Shown here: in pieces, positions 1-11,052 of the stretch | Numbering within the stretch: the first letter of the stretch is position 1 | Layout: the number at the start of each line of letters is the position of its first letter | Position numbers and translations under genes: made by a program | Assembly (NCBI GenBank): GCA_029378245.1 | Contig: JARKIF010000003.1 | Span: forward strand, 868,001-932,000 | Direction: 5' to 3' | Length of the DNA stretch: 64,000 bases | DNA from: Roridomyces roridus | Lineage: Eukaryota; Basidiomycota; Agaricomycetes; Agaricales; Mycenaceae | The notes under the pieces: generated by a model | The model's database searches: none | What the model was told of the DNA's origin: nothing | What the model saw: the letters and a program-made list of their open reading frames with translations, nothing else

Positions 1-576
1 GCGCTCTTCAAGAAGGGGATGTTCAAGCAGCTTGGCTTGTCCAACTACCCCCCGGAGATGGTCGAGAAATTTGTGCAGATCTGCGACAAGGAGGGATATG
101 TGAAGCCTGCTGTGTACCAAGGAAAGTACAACCTCGTCGCCCGTGGTGCAGAAGACGCCCTCTTGCCGCTTCTTCGCCAGCACGACATCGCATTTATTGC
201 GTACAGCCCGCTCGCCGGAGGGTTTCTCTCCGGCAATTTTACAGCAGGAAATACAGAGGGAACCCGCTTCCAGGAGGGCACTCTCATTGGCGATTTTATC
301 CGCCCGCATTTTGACAAGCCCGAGTTGCATGCAGCGATCAAGGCGCTCGACTCCCTCCTGGAATCTCACGGCATCTCGAAACCGGAGGCGGCTTTGAGGT
401 GGGCGTGCTTCCACTCTGCACTCAAGGCCGAGAATGGGGATGGGATTATTCTTGGGGCGAGTCGGGCTGAGCAGGTCGTGGCGAATGTCGAAGCGGTCAA
501 GAAGGGCCCGTTGCCAGAGGAGGTGGTGAAGGGGATGGAGGGAATTTGGTTCGAGGTGAAGAAGGGCGGAGCGTGA
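1..576 (+). CDS. aldo/keto reductase (5'-truncated by window edge)
   Basis: The reading frame is open from base 1, so the N-terminus lies outside the window; about 191 residues remain, the C-terminal half of an NADPH-dependent aldo/keto reductase that reduces aldehydes or ketones. Visible family features are the barrel strand ending in LGLSNYPPE, the YNLVAR segment, the IAYSPLAGG loop that contacts cofactor, and the C-terminal IILGASRAEQ stretch that binds the adenosine phosphate. The order and the YSPLAGGFLSG wording resemble the AKR7 (aflatoxin-aldehyde reductase) branch. No intron is needed in the visible part. Substrate cannot be told from sequence. Confidence 0.88.
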   Translation, partial: ALFKKGMFKQLGLSNYPPEMVEKFVQICDKEGYVKPAVYQGKYNLVARGAEDALLPLLRQHDIAFIAYSPLAGGFLSGNFTAGNTEGTRFQEGTLIGDFIRPHFDKPELHAAIKALDSLLESHGISKPEAALRWACFHSALKAENGDGIILGASRAEQVVANVEAVKKGPLPEEVVKGMEGIWFEVKKGGA

Positions 577-1940
577 AAGTTGGGCCTATGTAATATTTGC
601 AATTGAAGTTTTTGAGCAGTTGTGTTGCTCGTTGTTTGTTCGCACCTTGTTCCTTCCCGCCATCTTCCTTTGTTGTGCAAAGACTAACCGCTCGGTCAAT
701 CGACACAGTATCTAATTGCCGCTGGGAACATTTGTCTTGCTGCCTGTTTGAATTCTACCTATTTGTTCGTTGGCTGCCCGGCTTTCAACCCATTTTACAG
801 GTTTCGACGCTATCCGGGACTCCATTGCAGCTGGGACTCTTGAATCTTATACTAATAACATGTGATACTTGCCGAATTGCGCTGGGAGCTCCGCGTCCTC
901 CTTTGATTTCCATTCGTGACACCTCTGCTCTCCGTCGCGGCGCCGGAATCTGTAACTTTTGCGCAGCCTACAGCAGTGCCAGATAGGCTCAAGTTCCCTT
1001 AGACTTCCCGATGGCAGAAGGCTTGTCTCTTGGAATCTATCGTCTCACATGAGCAGCGTGACCCCTGTACTTTTTTTCTCTCGGAATCTAGCAGATTAGT
1101 TCGGGAGAAGACCGTGGAGCTCAACCTCAGTGAGAAGATTCTCTGTGTCGAATTCACTCGTTGTAAGTATTTTCAACGAGTCTCAAGGACCCATCAAGGC
1201 CAGATGCGGTTGCCAGGAGTCTTCCCTCCACCATCATAGCGCGCAACTTCCATCTGCTGGCTTGAGAAGTTCATCAATTAGAACTCGGTAGCCTGTCACC
1301 AGCGCAAATGGAGAAACTCGGGTCACCACCATGCACTGTACACACACCTAGGCCCACTGCTAGCACTCATGGCCAGCGCTTCCGTATCTTGGTCGCTGCG
1401 TCCGAGTCGCCTTTGTTGGGGATATCCTCTGTTCCCGAGCCCGTTCATCCCCCAAATCTTGAGTAGTTGTCCACGATTCCACCGCATGTGGCGCGGGTTT
1501 CACCGCCATCTTTGAATTCAAGTGCTCAATCTTCGTCCGAGGCTGTTGATTTGACGGGAATATTTTCCGTTCCCAGACGCACCTTGGAGAATCACACATG
1601 TAGTTTCAACTGTATACGGCTTCTAACTTCTCAGTTCATTTATGATTTGGCACGCCTGTTGTCGGGCTGGTTGTCCAGCGGACAATCGGCATCTCGACAG
1701 TTCTTGGCGGGCGCATCACGAAAAAATCGGATCTACCCAGACCTCGCTTCCTTTTCCTCCCTAGCATTGCCCAGGACATTGTATGTACTCTCCCAAGATG
1801 TCCGCCTAAACGGTAAAGCGTGGGTATCAAGCGGGTAAGTATGGGCCAGATCAATATTTGTACCTGATTGGTTCGGACGGCGATAGAGTGTTTGGAGTGG
1901 AGCCCTTTACCCTCCGACCCCCTGCCTGGTGTTACTTTAC
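577..1940. other. intergenic, no supported gene
   Basis: About 1.36 kb between the aldo/keto reductase stop and the FYR-protein start. Only short frames of mixed composition occur, none with a recognisable domain or a convincing splice chain. It probably holds the 3' UTR of the reductase and the promoter and 5' UTR of the next gene. Confidence 0.5.
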
Positions 1941-3961
1941 ATGGCTGATCACGATGCACATACGACGAGCACGACAATCTCAACGGCCTCCGACGTGCCG
2001 ATGCCAATTCCCGACTCTCAGCAGCCTGAGGAGAGTGAGACCGTCCAGGAAAAATATCTCAAGCTCAGGCAGCGTGTCTCTGAGCTCGAGGAGGTGTGTG
2101 ATTCTCTCTCTTTGCACAGGAATAATGCTGAATGGGCACTAGAAACACCAGGAAATGAACACGGAGCTTCAGCGCAAGGGGGAGATTAATGCCAAGATGC
2201 AGGAGGAGCGGAGGTTAGTTTGCTATTCTATAATACCGAGATGGGACGCGAACTAATTCTGCGCAGCGTTTTGCTGGAGCGGATTGGGGAGCTCGAGAAG
2301 ATTCCAGGTGTTGTAAGAGTGCGAGGTACGCTGCATACAACTCACTTGCACCAGACTAAACGCGACGTGAAGATGAATGCGCGTCAAACATAGACACCGA
2401 TGCTGATGCCGACGCCGACATGGAGCCTTCCCCGCCGCCTCAGCCGTCACGTCGTGTGGAATCTCCACCCGTCCTGGTTTCGAGCACCGGGACTCGCCTG
2501 CGTATCAAACCTGCTGTTAGCGAGCACACTGCCTCGACTACGCGGTCTTCGTCCCCAGAAGATCGGGACAACGACCATTCTGGCGACTATGCTCCTTCAA
2601 GAGGAACGAAGCGAACTCGCGACAGTGCAGAGTATAACGGGAGTGGCGACCTCATCGCGGTGGCCCCGGAGCCCAAGGTCCCCCGGCGTTCGTCTCGACG
2701 TAGTACCGGAAGTAGCGAGCCCACGACCGCTGCCCCGCGGACGAGGGTCATCCAGGCTTCGCACTCGACGCCTCTAGACGAGCCTGCCGTTCCTCCTACC
2801 ACTAACGGCAACGAGGCCCATAACACATCCGCCTCACCACCGTCAGCCAGCCCTGCAGGCAGCATCCCTTACAATCCGTACTCTTATCTTGCCGCAGGGG
2901 CGCATCCATACAACCCTTACGCATACTACATCCCTGGTGCAGCTCTGACCTACGTGCCCCCGCCGCCCCCCGCCCATTACGTCCATCCGCCGTCGGTGCC
3001 ACCACCAGCGCCAGCACCAGCACGCCCACCACCACAGCAGCAAGATGCTCCGCGCGCGACCAAGCCGAAGCGGCTCAAAGCGCACACTGTGACGAGCAAG
3101 AGCTATAGTATACCCATGGTCCCGCGGGACAAGAAGGGCAAGCCTATGCTGCCGCTGAATGTCGGGATCATGACGGTGATCAGTCTTGGGGATGTGTGTA
3201 TGCGGGAGCACTTTCACACGGAGAGGTATATCTTTCCGGTGGGGTATGAGGTTACGCGGAGGTATCTGTCGACCGTGGACCAGACGGCCGAGGTGGTCTA
3301 CCATTGCACCATCCTGGACGGCGGGGACGGGCCCAAATTTCAGATTATCCCGTCTGATGTGCCCGACCGCCCTGTTATAGCGGGCACGGCGACTGGCGCG
3401 TGGAGCACCATCGTCAAGCAGGCCAACGCTCTCCGGCAACGGCAGCACTCCAACTCGGTCTCTGGCCCCGACTTTTTTGGGCTTGGACAGAACACGATCA
3501 AGCATCTTATCCAAGAGCTCCCGAATGCGGATCGTTTGAGGGATTACGTGTGGCAGCATTTCGTGGAAGGCGGGCCGTTGGGCGGGAGGCATGCCGCGGT
3601 TATACCTGCGTTGCCGGAGGAGTATGATAAGGCGATGCCGATTGGGGCGTATTATCCCCCGAAGGCGGCAGCGGCAGTTGGGCAGGACGGGAAGGGCGAG
3701 GAGGCGAAGGGCGGGAGCTACTATCCCCCTCACATATTGGCCCAGGGCAAGACGACGACGCCGGTACCTGGCGATGGAGTGCGTGGAAGGCAAATTGAGC
3801 CACCACCGTCAGCGTCTGGGGGGAGCTATTATCCTCAGCGGACGCATAACCAGAATGGCGGGAATGTCTCACCGCCTCAAACGCCGTCGCCTGGTGTTGC
3901 TCCGACCGAGGAGCAGGGGCAGGAGCCAGAGCGCGTCGATGCTGCGCCAGTCCAGTCTTGA
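1941..3961 (+). CDS. TBRG1-like FYRN/FYRC-domain protein
   Basis: Four exons (1941-2093, 2143-2213, 2267-2325, 2394-3961) join in frame into about 616 residues. Residues ~30-90 form a charged coiled coil. The middle is low-complexity (Ser/Pro, basic patches, a Pro/Tyr-rich stretch around 2870-3060). Residues ~325-490 carry FYRN then FYRC: GIMTVISLGDV, HTERYIFPVGY and the FYRC stretch with FFGLG and IQELPNADR. These paired domains occur in MLL/Trithorax proteins, JMJD proteins and TBRG1 (NIAM); the coiled coil-FYRN-FYRC order without SET or JmjC matches TBRG1. A nuclear, chromatin-linked role is inferred from the family. The C-terminal ~120 residues are a degenerate repeat of YYPP-type motifs. 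It converges on the RecQ gene. Confidence 0.82.
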
Positions 3962-4482
3962 CCTTACCTCCTCCCTCGACTTGCGCCGCTTTCCCATTGC
4001 TCTCCACCTACTCCTCGCCGGAAAAAAAAAAAACTGGATCTGATTGGCATGAAGCATCTCAATCGGAATCCGTTCGGGACGACTCGACTCTTAAAATCTT
4101 AAACTGCTGTCATTCGCTTTCGACTCTGTATCTCACCCTGCAACATCTCCCGATTTAATGTGGATGTAAAGTGTATCGTATGTCGTGTATCCATTCATCC
4201 AAAGAATCCCTCGGTGCACTCCCTGGTACTTATCTCTCTCTACAAGGCCCCCAGCCACCCGCGCGCCACTCACCCTTCATCCGTGGCGCGCGGTCTTGGT
4301 TTTCGGCACATCCCGCGTGGGACGAAGCCTTGCGTTCCTTTACTACGGACGTAGGTGGACTGCGCAGGGTGCGGAGAGGCTAGATTGATTTGCTTCGTTG
4401 TTAAACGTCTCTGAGCGAGGATTGCATTGCTTCTAGGCGTACTATGCGGAGCAGACAGGTCTCGTATCTTATTGCAGATCTA
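3962..4482. other. convergent intergenic region
   Basis: 521 bp between two convergent stop codons; it holds only both 3' UTRs as far as can be seen. An A-rich run lies at about 4021-4033. No gene or RNA was recognised. Confidence 0.5.
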
Positions 4483-7330
4483 CTATAAACAATCCATCTC
4501 GTCGTCGTCGATGTCTGTTGACCATGCAACGCATGTGATGCTCGTGTCCTCTTCGTCCTTCAGACTGAGATGGTCCTCCTCGTCGTCCTCGACCATCTCA
4601 TTATCCTCTGGATGCTCTTCGTCTGACTCTAAACCTTCGGACTCGCCGTCTTCTTCCTCTTTGTCTTCATCCTCGGTTTCGTAGACCTCCTCACCGCCCT
4701 CGCCCACGTAATGCTCCTCGCACACCAGCTCCACATCTTCAGACTCGCCGCCGGCTTCTCCCTCAGATCCTTCCGCGTCGCTTTCGTACCCGCCGTCCTC
4801 CACACCCGCCAAGTCCTCCATGTCACCCTCATTCGGCAGCTCCTCGTCTGAGGGATGTACAGCCTCCTGATTGTCTTCATCTTTGGGCTCATCTTCGTCC
4901 GGTTGGTCGACAGTCAGCTGGAATAACACACCGTTCGGGAGTATTTCTCGCCACTCGCTGGCGTCGTGGTATGGAAGATCGTTGGTCGCAAGCTCAATGC
5001 CCTGACGGGGAAACATGACCTGGAGCGTGGTTCCCCCCGTCAAGAACTCTGCAGCCCGCGTTCCAAGCTATCCGCGATTAGAACAATATGCTTGTGGGTA
5101 GGAAGAATAACTAGAAACCTCGACGTAGCTGTGACTGTAGAATTTTTTCTTGCCGCCTTTCCCAAAGTTGCCAGCGTGGTTTGAGTAGGGCGTGTTGGCT
5201 TTGCCATTGCCTGCGGGGACCATCGCGTACTGCGCCAGGGCGCGACGAGATAGGAGTTGGTCGAAAATAAGTTCTGGGAAGCTCTCCGAACGCGAGAGAT
5301 GCTTCCAAGCTCCATACAACGGATGCTCCTTTTGTTTCCCACCCATCCCCCGCAGGACGTTGATACACTGCAACACGGTGATCCTCCTCTCTGTGGGCGA
5401 GGACAGTCCTTGAATCGACTTGACTAGCGAGATCGCCGGGTGGGCTTCGGCCGTAAAGTCCTGAGAGGTGAGGTTGCCTCTGTTCGCGCAATTATCGCAA
5501 CGGCTTCGGCAGTCCTTGGCATTGAATTGTTCGCCAAAGTGCCCAAGGAGAAGAACACGACGGCAGATGTGCTGCTCCTCGCAAAAGTCGGCGAATGCAA
5601 TGGCCGTGTCTCGCATGCGAACGGGTTGCGAAGGGTCTCCGTTGTTCTGCTTCAAGGTGAAGCTGATGGAGGTTTGTTCCAATTCCCGGAACGAGTAGAC
5701 TAAATAATAGTTAGAGGATACATGTGTGGTGGAAACGAAATTCGACGTACAACATAAGCAGTGAGCTGGAAGACCGTCACGTCCTGCTCGGCCCGTCTCC
5801 TGGAAATAACTGGCGCGGGGTCAGACCATTGAACGCAACATGCAAAAAAAGACTCAGACTTACTTTTCGATAGTCGTCGGTGCGTTACGGTGGATAACGA
5901 AACGAACTGCCATATTGTATTAAATTCATGTCCTCGAATTTGTGGAACGAAACCCACCATCCGGCTTGTCGATACCGAGTCCAAACGCAGTCTGGATAAC
6001 AGATGTCAGACCTAAAACATGTAAACAATGCCGCACACGTACAGTTGCACAGACAATTTGAAATCGCCCTTCCTGCCACTCCGTGTGCACCCTGTTCCTC
6101 TCCTTCTCTCGCAGCTCAGCGTGATACTCCTGCGCAGTGATACAAGAATGTCGCTTCCGCTGCTTTAGTTTCTTGCATTGTGATTTGCTGGCGCAGTAGC
6201 AGGCTTCACGCAATTTGTTGGCCAGTTTTTTGCACTTGTTGACACTGGTGCAGTAGATGATTCCGGTTTGTTTCTCGTACTCGTGCACTTTGATCCAACG
6301 CACGATATCCGAGACGAAATCGTCCGTCAACGGCGCTTGTTTGATGGTGTACTCCAGATTCGGCCGGTTGAGGGACTGGTGAAATCTTCGAGTGTTGGTC
6401 ATGCCGAGGCTCTTGATGGTTTTGCCCATATCGGAGGGCGACGCAGTCGCGGTCAGCGCGGTCACCGGAACGTTTGAATACTGCTCTAGGAGGATGGATG
6501 GGATTTGCTGGTTCTGCGAACGGTATGAGATGAACAGAATATGGTGCGGCGTTCTCAACCTACGGCAATTCTGAAATCCCATGTACTCAAAGTATGCGAC
6601 TCGTCAAAGACAAGACGCGCCAAAAGGTGCCTCCGGTTGAGATCTGCCAAAGTTTTTTGCGTCTCGAGATCGTCATTTGAAAGGCGCTCCGGGGTAATAT
6701 ACACGAGGGCCGGTTTCCTGCCGGACCCGTTGAGGGTTTGAAGTATCTCCCTCCTTTCTCGAAGGGGCGTCTCGTTCGTTATCTTCACCACGTACACACC
6801 GAGTTTGAGGAGCGCAGCCACTTGGTCATGGATCAGTGAGAGTAAAGGCGAGACGACCACCGTGACCATGTTGAATTTATCATTGAGGTAAATGGCGGGA
6901 ATTTGATAACACAGCGATTTCCCGCCCGCAGTTGGCATTGTAACGAAGACGTCCGACTCGGTGGTAGAGGCCAAGATGATTTCGAGCTGATTAGACCGAA
7001 ATTCCTGAAATTTGAAAACAGTCTGGAGAATGGATTGCAGCGTTTTGGCGGACGCGGGGAGTTGGGCATCCCGTTCTGGGACGGGGTCGTGCTCTAGTAG
7101 TAGGGACCCGAGGCGCTCGTCTAATATATGCCTGGGTTGATAATGTAAGAGCAGAATTCGAACCAGCAGATGCTCACTCGATGGCTTGAAACGAGTCTGA
7201 ATCTGGATCGAGCAGCTGAAGCGCCTCAAGTTTCTTGAGGAATATAGCATGAGCAAGTTGGTTGACCGGGAGTCCACGACCAACTCACTTGTATTATACG
7301 TGCATACACCTCTGAATCGTCGCTGGGCAT
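4483..7330 (-). CDS. RecQ-family ATP-dependent DNA helicase
   Basis: Nine exons on the minus strand (7289-7330, 7178-7233, 6564-7131, 6043-6513, 5958-5991, 5864-5906, 5751-5809, 5119-5699, 4483-5067) join in frame to about 812 residues. In order: motif 0 (FKFQEFRSNQ), Walker A (TAGGKSLCYQ), a DESH variant of the DEAH box, motif III (ALTATAS), motif V (AFGLGIDKPD), motif VI (QETGRAGRDG), then the RecQ Cys zinc site (HICRR...CRSRCDNC) and a winged-helix-like region. It should unwind DNA 3'-5' during recombination and replication-fork repair in the nucleus. The last ~130 residues are a strongly acidic Asp/Glu tail. The N-terminus is short, unlike Sgs1/BLM, and no HRDC domain was seen. The ATG at 7330 is chosen because it opens the spliced frame; exons of 34 and 43 nt are supported by motif continuity. 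Confidence 0.93.
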
Positions 7331-7800
7331 GGCGAAAGACTTGAAAGTGGTGGAAAGGACGAAAGAGACTAGATCTCATGGAATGAAACAGAAACATTCC
7401 GAAGCCTTGGTGGTTGAATCAAGGTTGAATTGAAAGGAAGCAGGCAGTGTACGGCATTGAATATTGAAGCGGCGTTTCGGCATCGTGCGGCATCGAATCA
7501 GAGTCTTTTTTGGACGCAAATCTTTTGCAGATCCTCTAATTGGACCCCGTCTTTTGCACGCAAAGGCCACCAACTTGAAGAAGCCAGGCCGCGGTGCAAG
7601 AGAAGCCAAGGCACGAGCCGCCACGAGGCAAACCAGAACACGATGGATACCAGGGCCAAGCGGCGAATTATGAAAGAGCAACTCAAAAGTCTAAATCCGT
7701 CCTTTTGTTGCTTTCTCCCTCCTCGACCTTGCCACTCCGTACATTCCTTTCCTTTCTGCACCAAGCCCAGCTCATTTCTCGTCCCAGACGTTGTCTCTCC
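7331..7800. promoter_or_regulatory. shared divergent promoter region (RecQ / chromodomain protein)
   Basis: 470 bp separate the start codons of two divergent genes, so both promoters must lie here. No clear TATA box; a pyrimidine-rich stretch (7700-7800) precedes the plus-strand ATG. Co-regulation is an inference from the spacing. Confidence 0.45.
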
Positions 7801-9226
7801 ATGCCGGTAGCAAGATCTAAACGCGGTGACGCATCCAATGCGGGGCAATCAACGTCGCGTCGGTCTAGTCTTTTCGATAGGCGCGACGCGTCCCTCAGTC
7901 CGCTTACTAGCGTGCCCAACACCCCAGAGCCACTCCCGCCACCCATTGTCGTATCTGGCCAGGTCCTTGAGCCTACCGTCGTCTTTGAGAGCCTATGGTG
8001 GTGGCTCGTGGAGCGGAAAAAGATGGACGACGCACGCCGGGCAGGCAGGCCGTCACCGTGCGCTACAATGTCTCGTCTTTTCTTTGTTAATATCTGATTC
8101 TTTTCTTAGATGGACCCAAGATGAAATTCTCCAAAAAGGACGGTTTTGTAACGCGTATCGCGTCTTGGACAAGACGTCCCAATTCGTGGTGACGGACGTC
8201 ATCGAGACGGGCTCCCAAGATGCACTCGAACTGCTATTCCGCATAGTGTTGTTCACGTCTTTCAACAAGATTCAGACCTGGAAAATGCTCACAGAGGCCT
8301 TTGGCGAGCTCACCTGGGCCGAGTTCGACATCCACACGTACGGCGAGGTTCTGTCGGCGGCCAGCTCTCGAGGCCAAACTCTCTGCACCGGTGCCTACAT
8401 GAAGATCGCCAGGCAGTACGAATACCGGTCGAACCACATGGGGCATCTTCAACTGCTCCAAATGCTCATGGAAAAGCTTCCCCCGGTCCTAAAGGGTGCT
8501 AAATTCGCAGCGGACGTTTACGAGGAGATCGCGGCATTCCCAGGCATGGCCGCATTCACGACGTACCAGCTTATGCTTTCACTGTCGTACTCAAAGCTCC
8601 TTAACTTTAACGCCAACGACTTTGTCGTGCCCGGCCCTGGCGCCTCCTCCGGTCTTGCCAAGATGTTTGGTCAAAGCTTGAAGGACGCCAGGGCCGCGGT
8701 GGGAAAGGACATTGAATCTGACATCCTCCGCCACCTGGTCGAGCACCAACGGGCGTACTTTGCGCGCTCGAACCTCGAGTTTCCGTATCTTCGCGATGAA
8801 GGAGGACACGAACATCTACTCGACGTCGCGGACTTTGAGCACGCGGTCTGCGAGACGGACAAGTACGCTCGTGAGAAGTACCCGGAGATCGAAGGAACGT
8901 CTGCACGGACCAAGATCAAACGGGGGTTCACAGCGTCCGACGAGAAGCTGCCTGCCCAGCCCCGCCTGCCTGTAGCGTGGAAGGACCCCGCGCGTAGCAA
9001 GAAGCGTGTCCGTGCGGGCCCGATCGTCGTTGAGAAGATGTATGTCTGCACCAAGATAACGGACGAGCGACCGCTGGAGCGTCGGGCTAGGGACGGGAGC
9101 AAGGTGGAATTCTTGGTCTGGTGGTATGGGTATAAAGAACCCACTTGGGAGCCCGAGAGGACGATCCGTAAAGACGCGCGGGAGATCGTCGAGACTTGGT
9201 TAGAGACCAAGGCCAAGAGGAAGTGA
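7801..9226 (+). CDS. 5-hmdU DNA kinase helical-domain (hypermodified-thymine) protein with C-terminal chromodomain
   Basis: Two exons (7801-8057, 8110-9226) give about 457 residues. Residues ~60-310 match the alpha-helical family called alpha-glutamyl/putrescinyl thymine pyrophosphorylase or 5-hmdU DNA kinase helical domain: a WWWLVERKKMDDARRAG helix, PSPWTQDEIL, GRFCNAYRVLDKTSQ, FGELTWAEFD and NDFVVPGPGASSGLAKMFG. In phages these enzymes act on 5-hydroxymethyl-dU in DNA on the way to hypermodified thymine; basidiomycetes carry related genes of unknown role. Residues ~395-450 form a chromodomain: VEKMYVCTKI, then EFLVWWYGYKEPTWEPE with aromatic-cage tryptophans, which should bind methylated histone tails. 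A nuclear role marking or repairing modified bases in chromatin is inference. It is divergent from RecQ and 102 bp upstream of a DNA polymerase X gene. Confidence 0.85.
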
Positions 9227-9328
9227 CTGCCGCGCGCTCATTCGTCTGCTAATCTTGCGTTCTAATTTGCAGTATGTACATAGTATTTACAGTCTTTTAA
9301 TTCACGTAGAGAGAGAGAGCGGGATCAC

Positions 9329-10940
9329 ATGCCTGCAATGCTTTTTGTCCGGCGCCGGCTCGTCCTTCCATTCTCTAGAGCCGACATACGAACCTACTCT
9401 GCTGGACTCGACCCCAACCATGCCATTCTCGATATGCTGAGACGCAGTAGGTCCGTTTCGTGTTTTTGCATGGGAAGCTCAAAATTTATTCATCGAAAAG
9501 ACAAAGATGAGGAAGCAGCGAGCCCGACCAAGAACGCGTACAAGATCCGCGCTTTCACCAGCGCTATCAAGGTCATTAGCCAGCTGGAGCATCCCATACG
9601 GTCTGCGAGCGAGGCCAAGGCGGTCAGTCATCGCGTGCCATATCTTCCTGCTGTCCCGTCTCACAACAACAACCAGTTGAAAGGTGTCGGGCCCGGGATA
9701 TATCGACGGATACAAGAGTTCTTCGAGACTCCTGTTCATAGGCGTGCGTGTTCTCGGACAACGACGGTCAATTCATCTCACGAACGTTATCCAGCCGACG
9801 ATGTCGATCCTGCCGAGGTAGAGGAAGCAAAACGCAAACGAGAAGCTCGAGTGAATCTGGAGCAGATACCTGGCATTGGGTGCGTCGTCTCCACCTACTT
9901 GGTGTGAATGCTTAGAACGGCGTAGGCCAGTCAAGGCGAACGCTCTGGTATCGGCTGGGTGCATGTCCCTAGAACAACTCAAGACGACGCCTAAATACAT
10001 GGACATGCTCAAGACAGCCGGCCAGCGCGCCGGTGTTACTTACTTTGACCACCTCAATGAGCGTGTTTCGCGTGAAGAAGCGGAACGGGTCGCTGTGAGT
10101 GCTATCTTCTTGAGCGGTCTCTTCCTCATGCGAATGCAGCAATTCATTCGAGATGCCCTCCCTTCAAAATACGAAGTTATCCTCGGTGGAAGCTAGTACG
10201 TTCTTATCCCTTGCACGCCTTCATTCTTGACCACACTCCAGCCGTCGCGACGCCTCCACATCCTCCGACATCGACATCATCATCTTCCACCCCGACCACG
10301 TCCATGTCCCTGCACCTACCGGCACCCCGCTCACAGTCAGCACCGCAGCGAGCAAAGGCCCGAAACGCAGCTTGCCTATGCCCTCCCTCCTCCGCACAGA
10401 AGTCATCGTGGCACTCAAGTCCCGCGGGCTCCTGGCAGCCACACTCTCGTCAGGCGAACTCAAGTGGCAAGGTATCGCTTTGCTTCCCGAGCGCGATTCC
10501 TGGGGCGACAGACAACGGCGGCTGGACGCGATCGCAAAAGAGGAAGGCGTGTACCGTCGACTGGACTTGAAGTGCGTTTTCAGCTCTTGAGAGAGTGTCG
10601 TCTCTGACTCACATGCACCAGCCTGGTCGCCGAAAAATCGCGTGGTGCAGCGCTCGTCTGTCTTACAGGCGACGCTGAATTCGTGCGTGACATACACAAG
10701 CGTGCTTCAAAGGTCCGCATGCACCTTAACGAGTATGGTCTGTGGCGGTGGAATCATAGGGATTGGGGAGATGGGCCAGAGGAAGGAGCTCCGGGTGGGT
10801 TTTGGGAGCTCGTGCGTGCGGAGACGGAGGAGCAGGTCATGCAGGAGCTGGGGATGGAGTACGTTGAGCCTGAGAAGCGCAACTTTGCGCTGGTCACTGG
10901 CAAGGCGCTCAACGGGAGAGGGAAGAAGAGTCGGTTATAA
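9329..10940 (+). CDS. family X DNA polymerase (Pol beta/lambda/Pol4-like)
   Basis: At least seven introns remove stops and join the frames. The 8-kDa region starts ILDMLRR, then KNAYKIRAF, the first helix-hairpin-helix LKGVGPGIYRRI and the second QIPGIG-PVKANALVSAG. The palm has the GGSYRR motif joined across an intron to SSDIDIIIFHPD, with two of the three catalytic aspartates; the thumb follows, with GELKWQGI and DLNLVAEKS (across the last intron) leading to a GDAEF strand. It fills short gaps during base-excision or end-joining repair. No BRCT domain was found. The first ~25 residues are Arg-rich, Ala/Ser/Leu-containing and without acids (MPAMLFVRRRLVLPFSR), which could be a mitochondrial presequence. 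The first ATG of the frame, at 9329, is used. Donor sites at 9447, 9630 and 10197 are typical. Confidence 0.88.
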
Positions 10941-11052
10941 TATTCGGTGGATAATAAAAAATGTGAAAATTTGCTCCTCCTCTCTCTGGATTTGTCGGCC
11001 CGAACTGCCGAATTCGGTTCCGAAATCCACTTCGTTTCCAACTTCCACGACG

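Noticed and set aside
2843..3793. 316-residue open frame on the minus strand
   Set aside because: It is opposite the Pro-rich and FYR coding exon of the TBRG1-like gene; composition (Arg/Leu/Trp-rich) is that of a shadow frame and no domain is seen.
7826..8109. Unspliced upstream extension of the chromodomain-protein frame (from 7826)
   Set aside because: Reading through needs the intron to be translated; splicing 8058-8109 from the ATG at 7801 restores the conserved PSPWT motif.
10642..11052. Frame joining the end of the polymerase X gene to F-box copy 1
   Set aside because: It only arises because the F-box frame is open upstream; the coding sequence there belongs to the polymerase in another frame.
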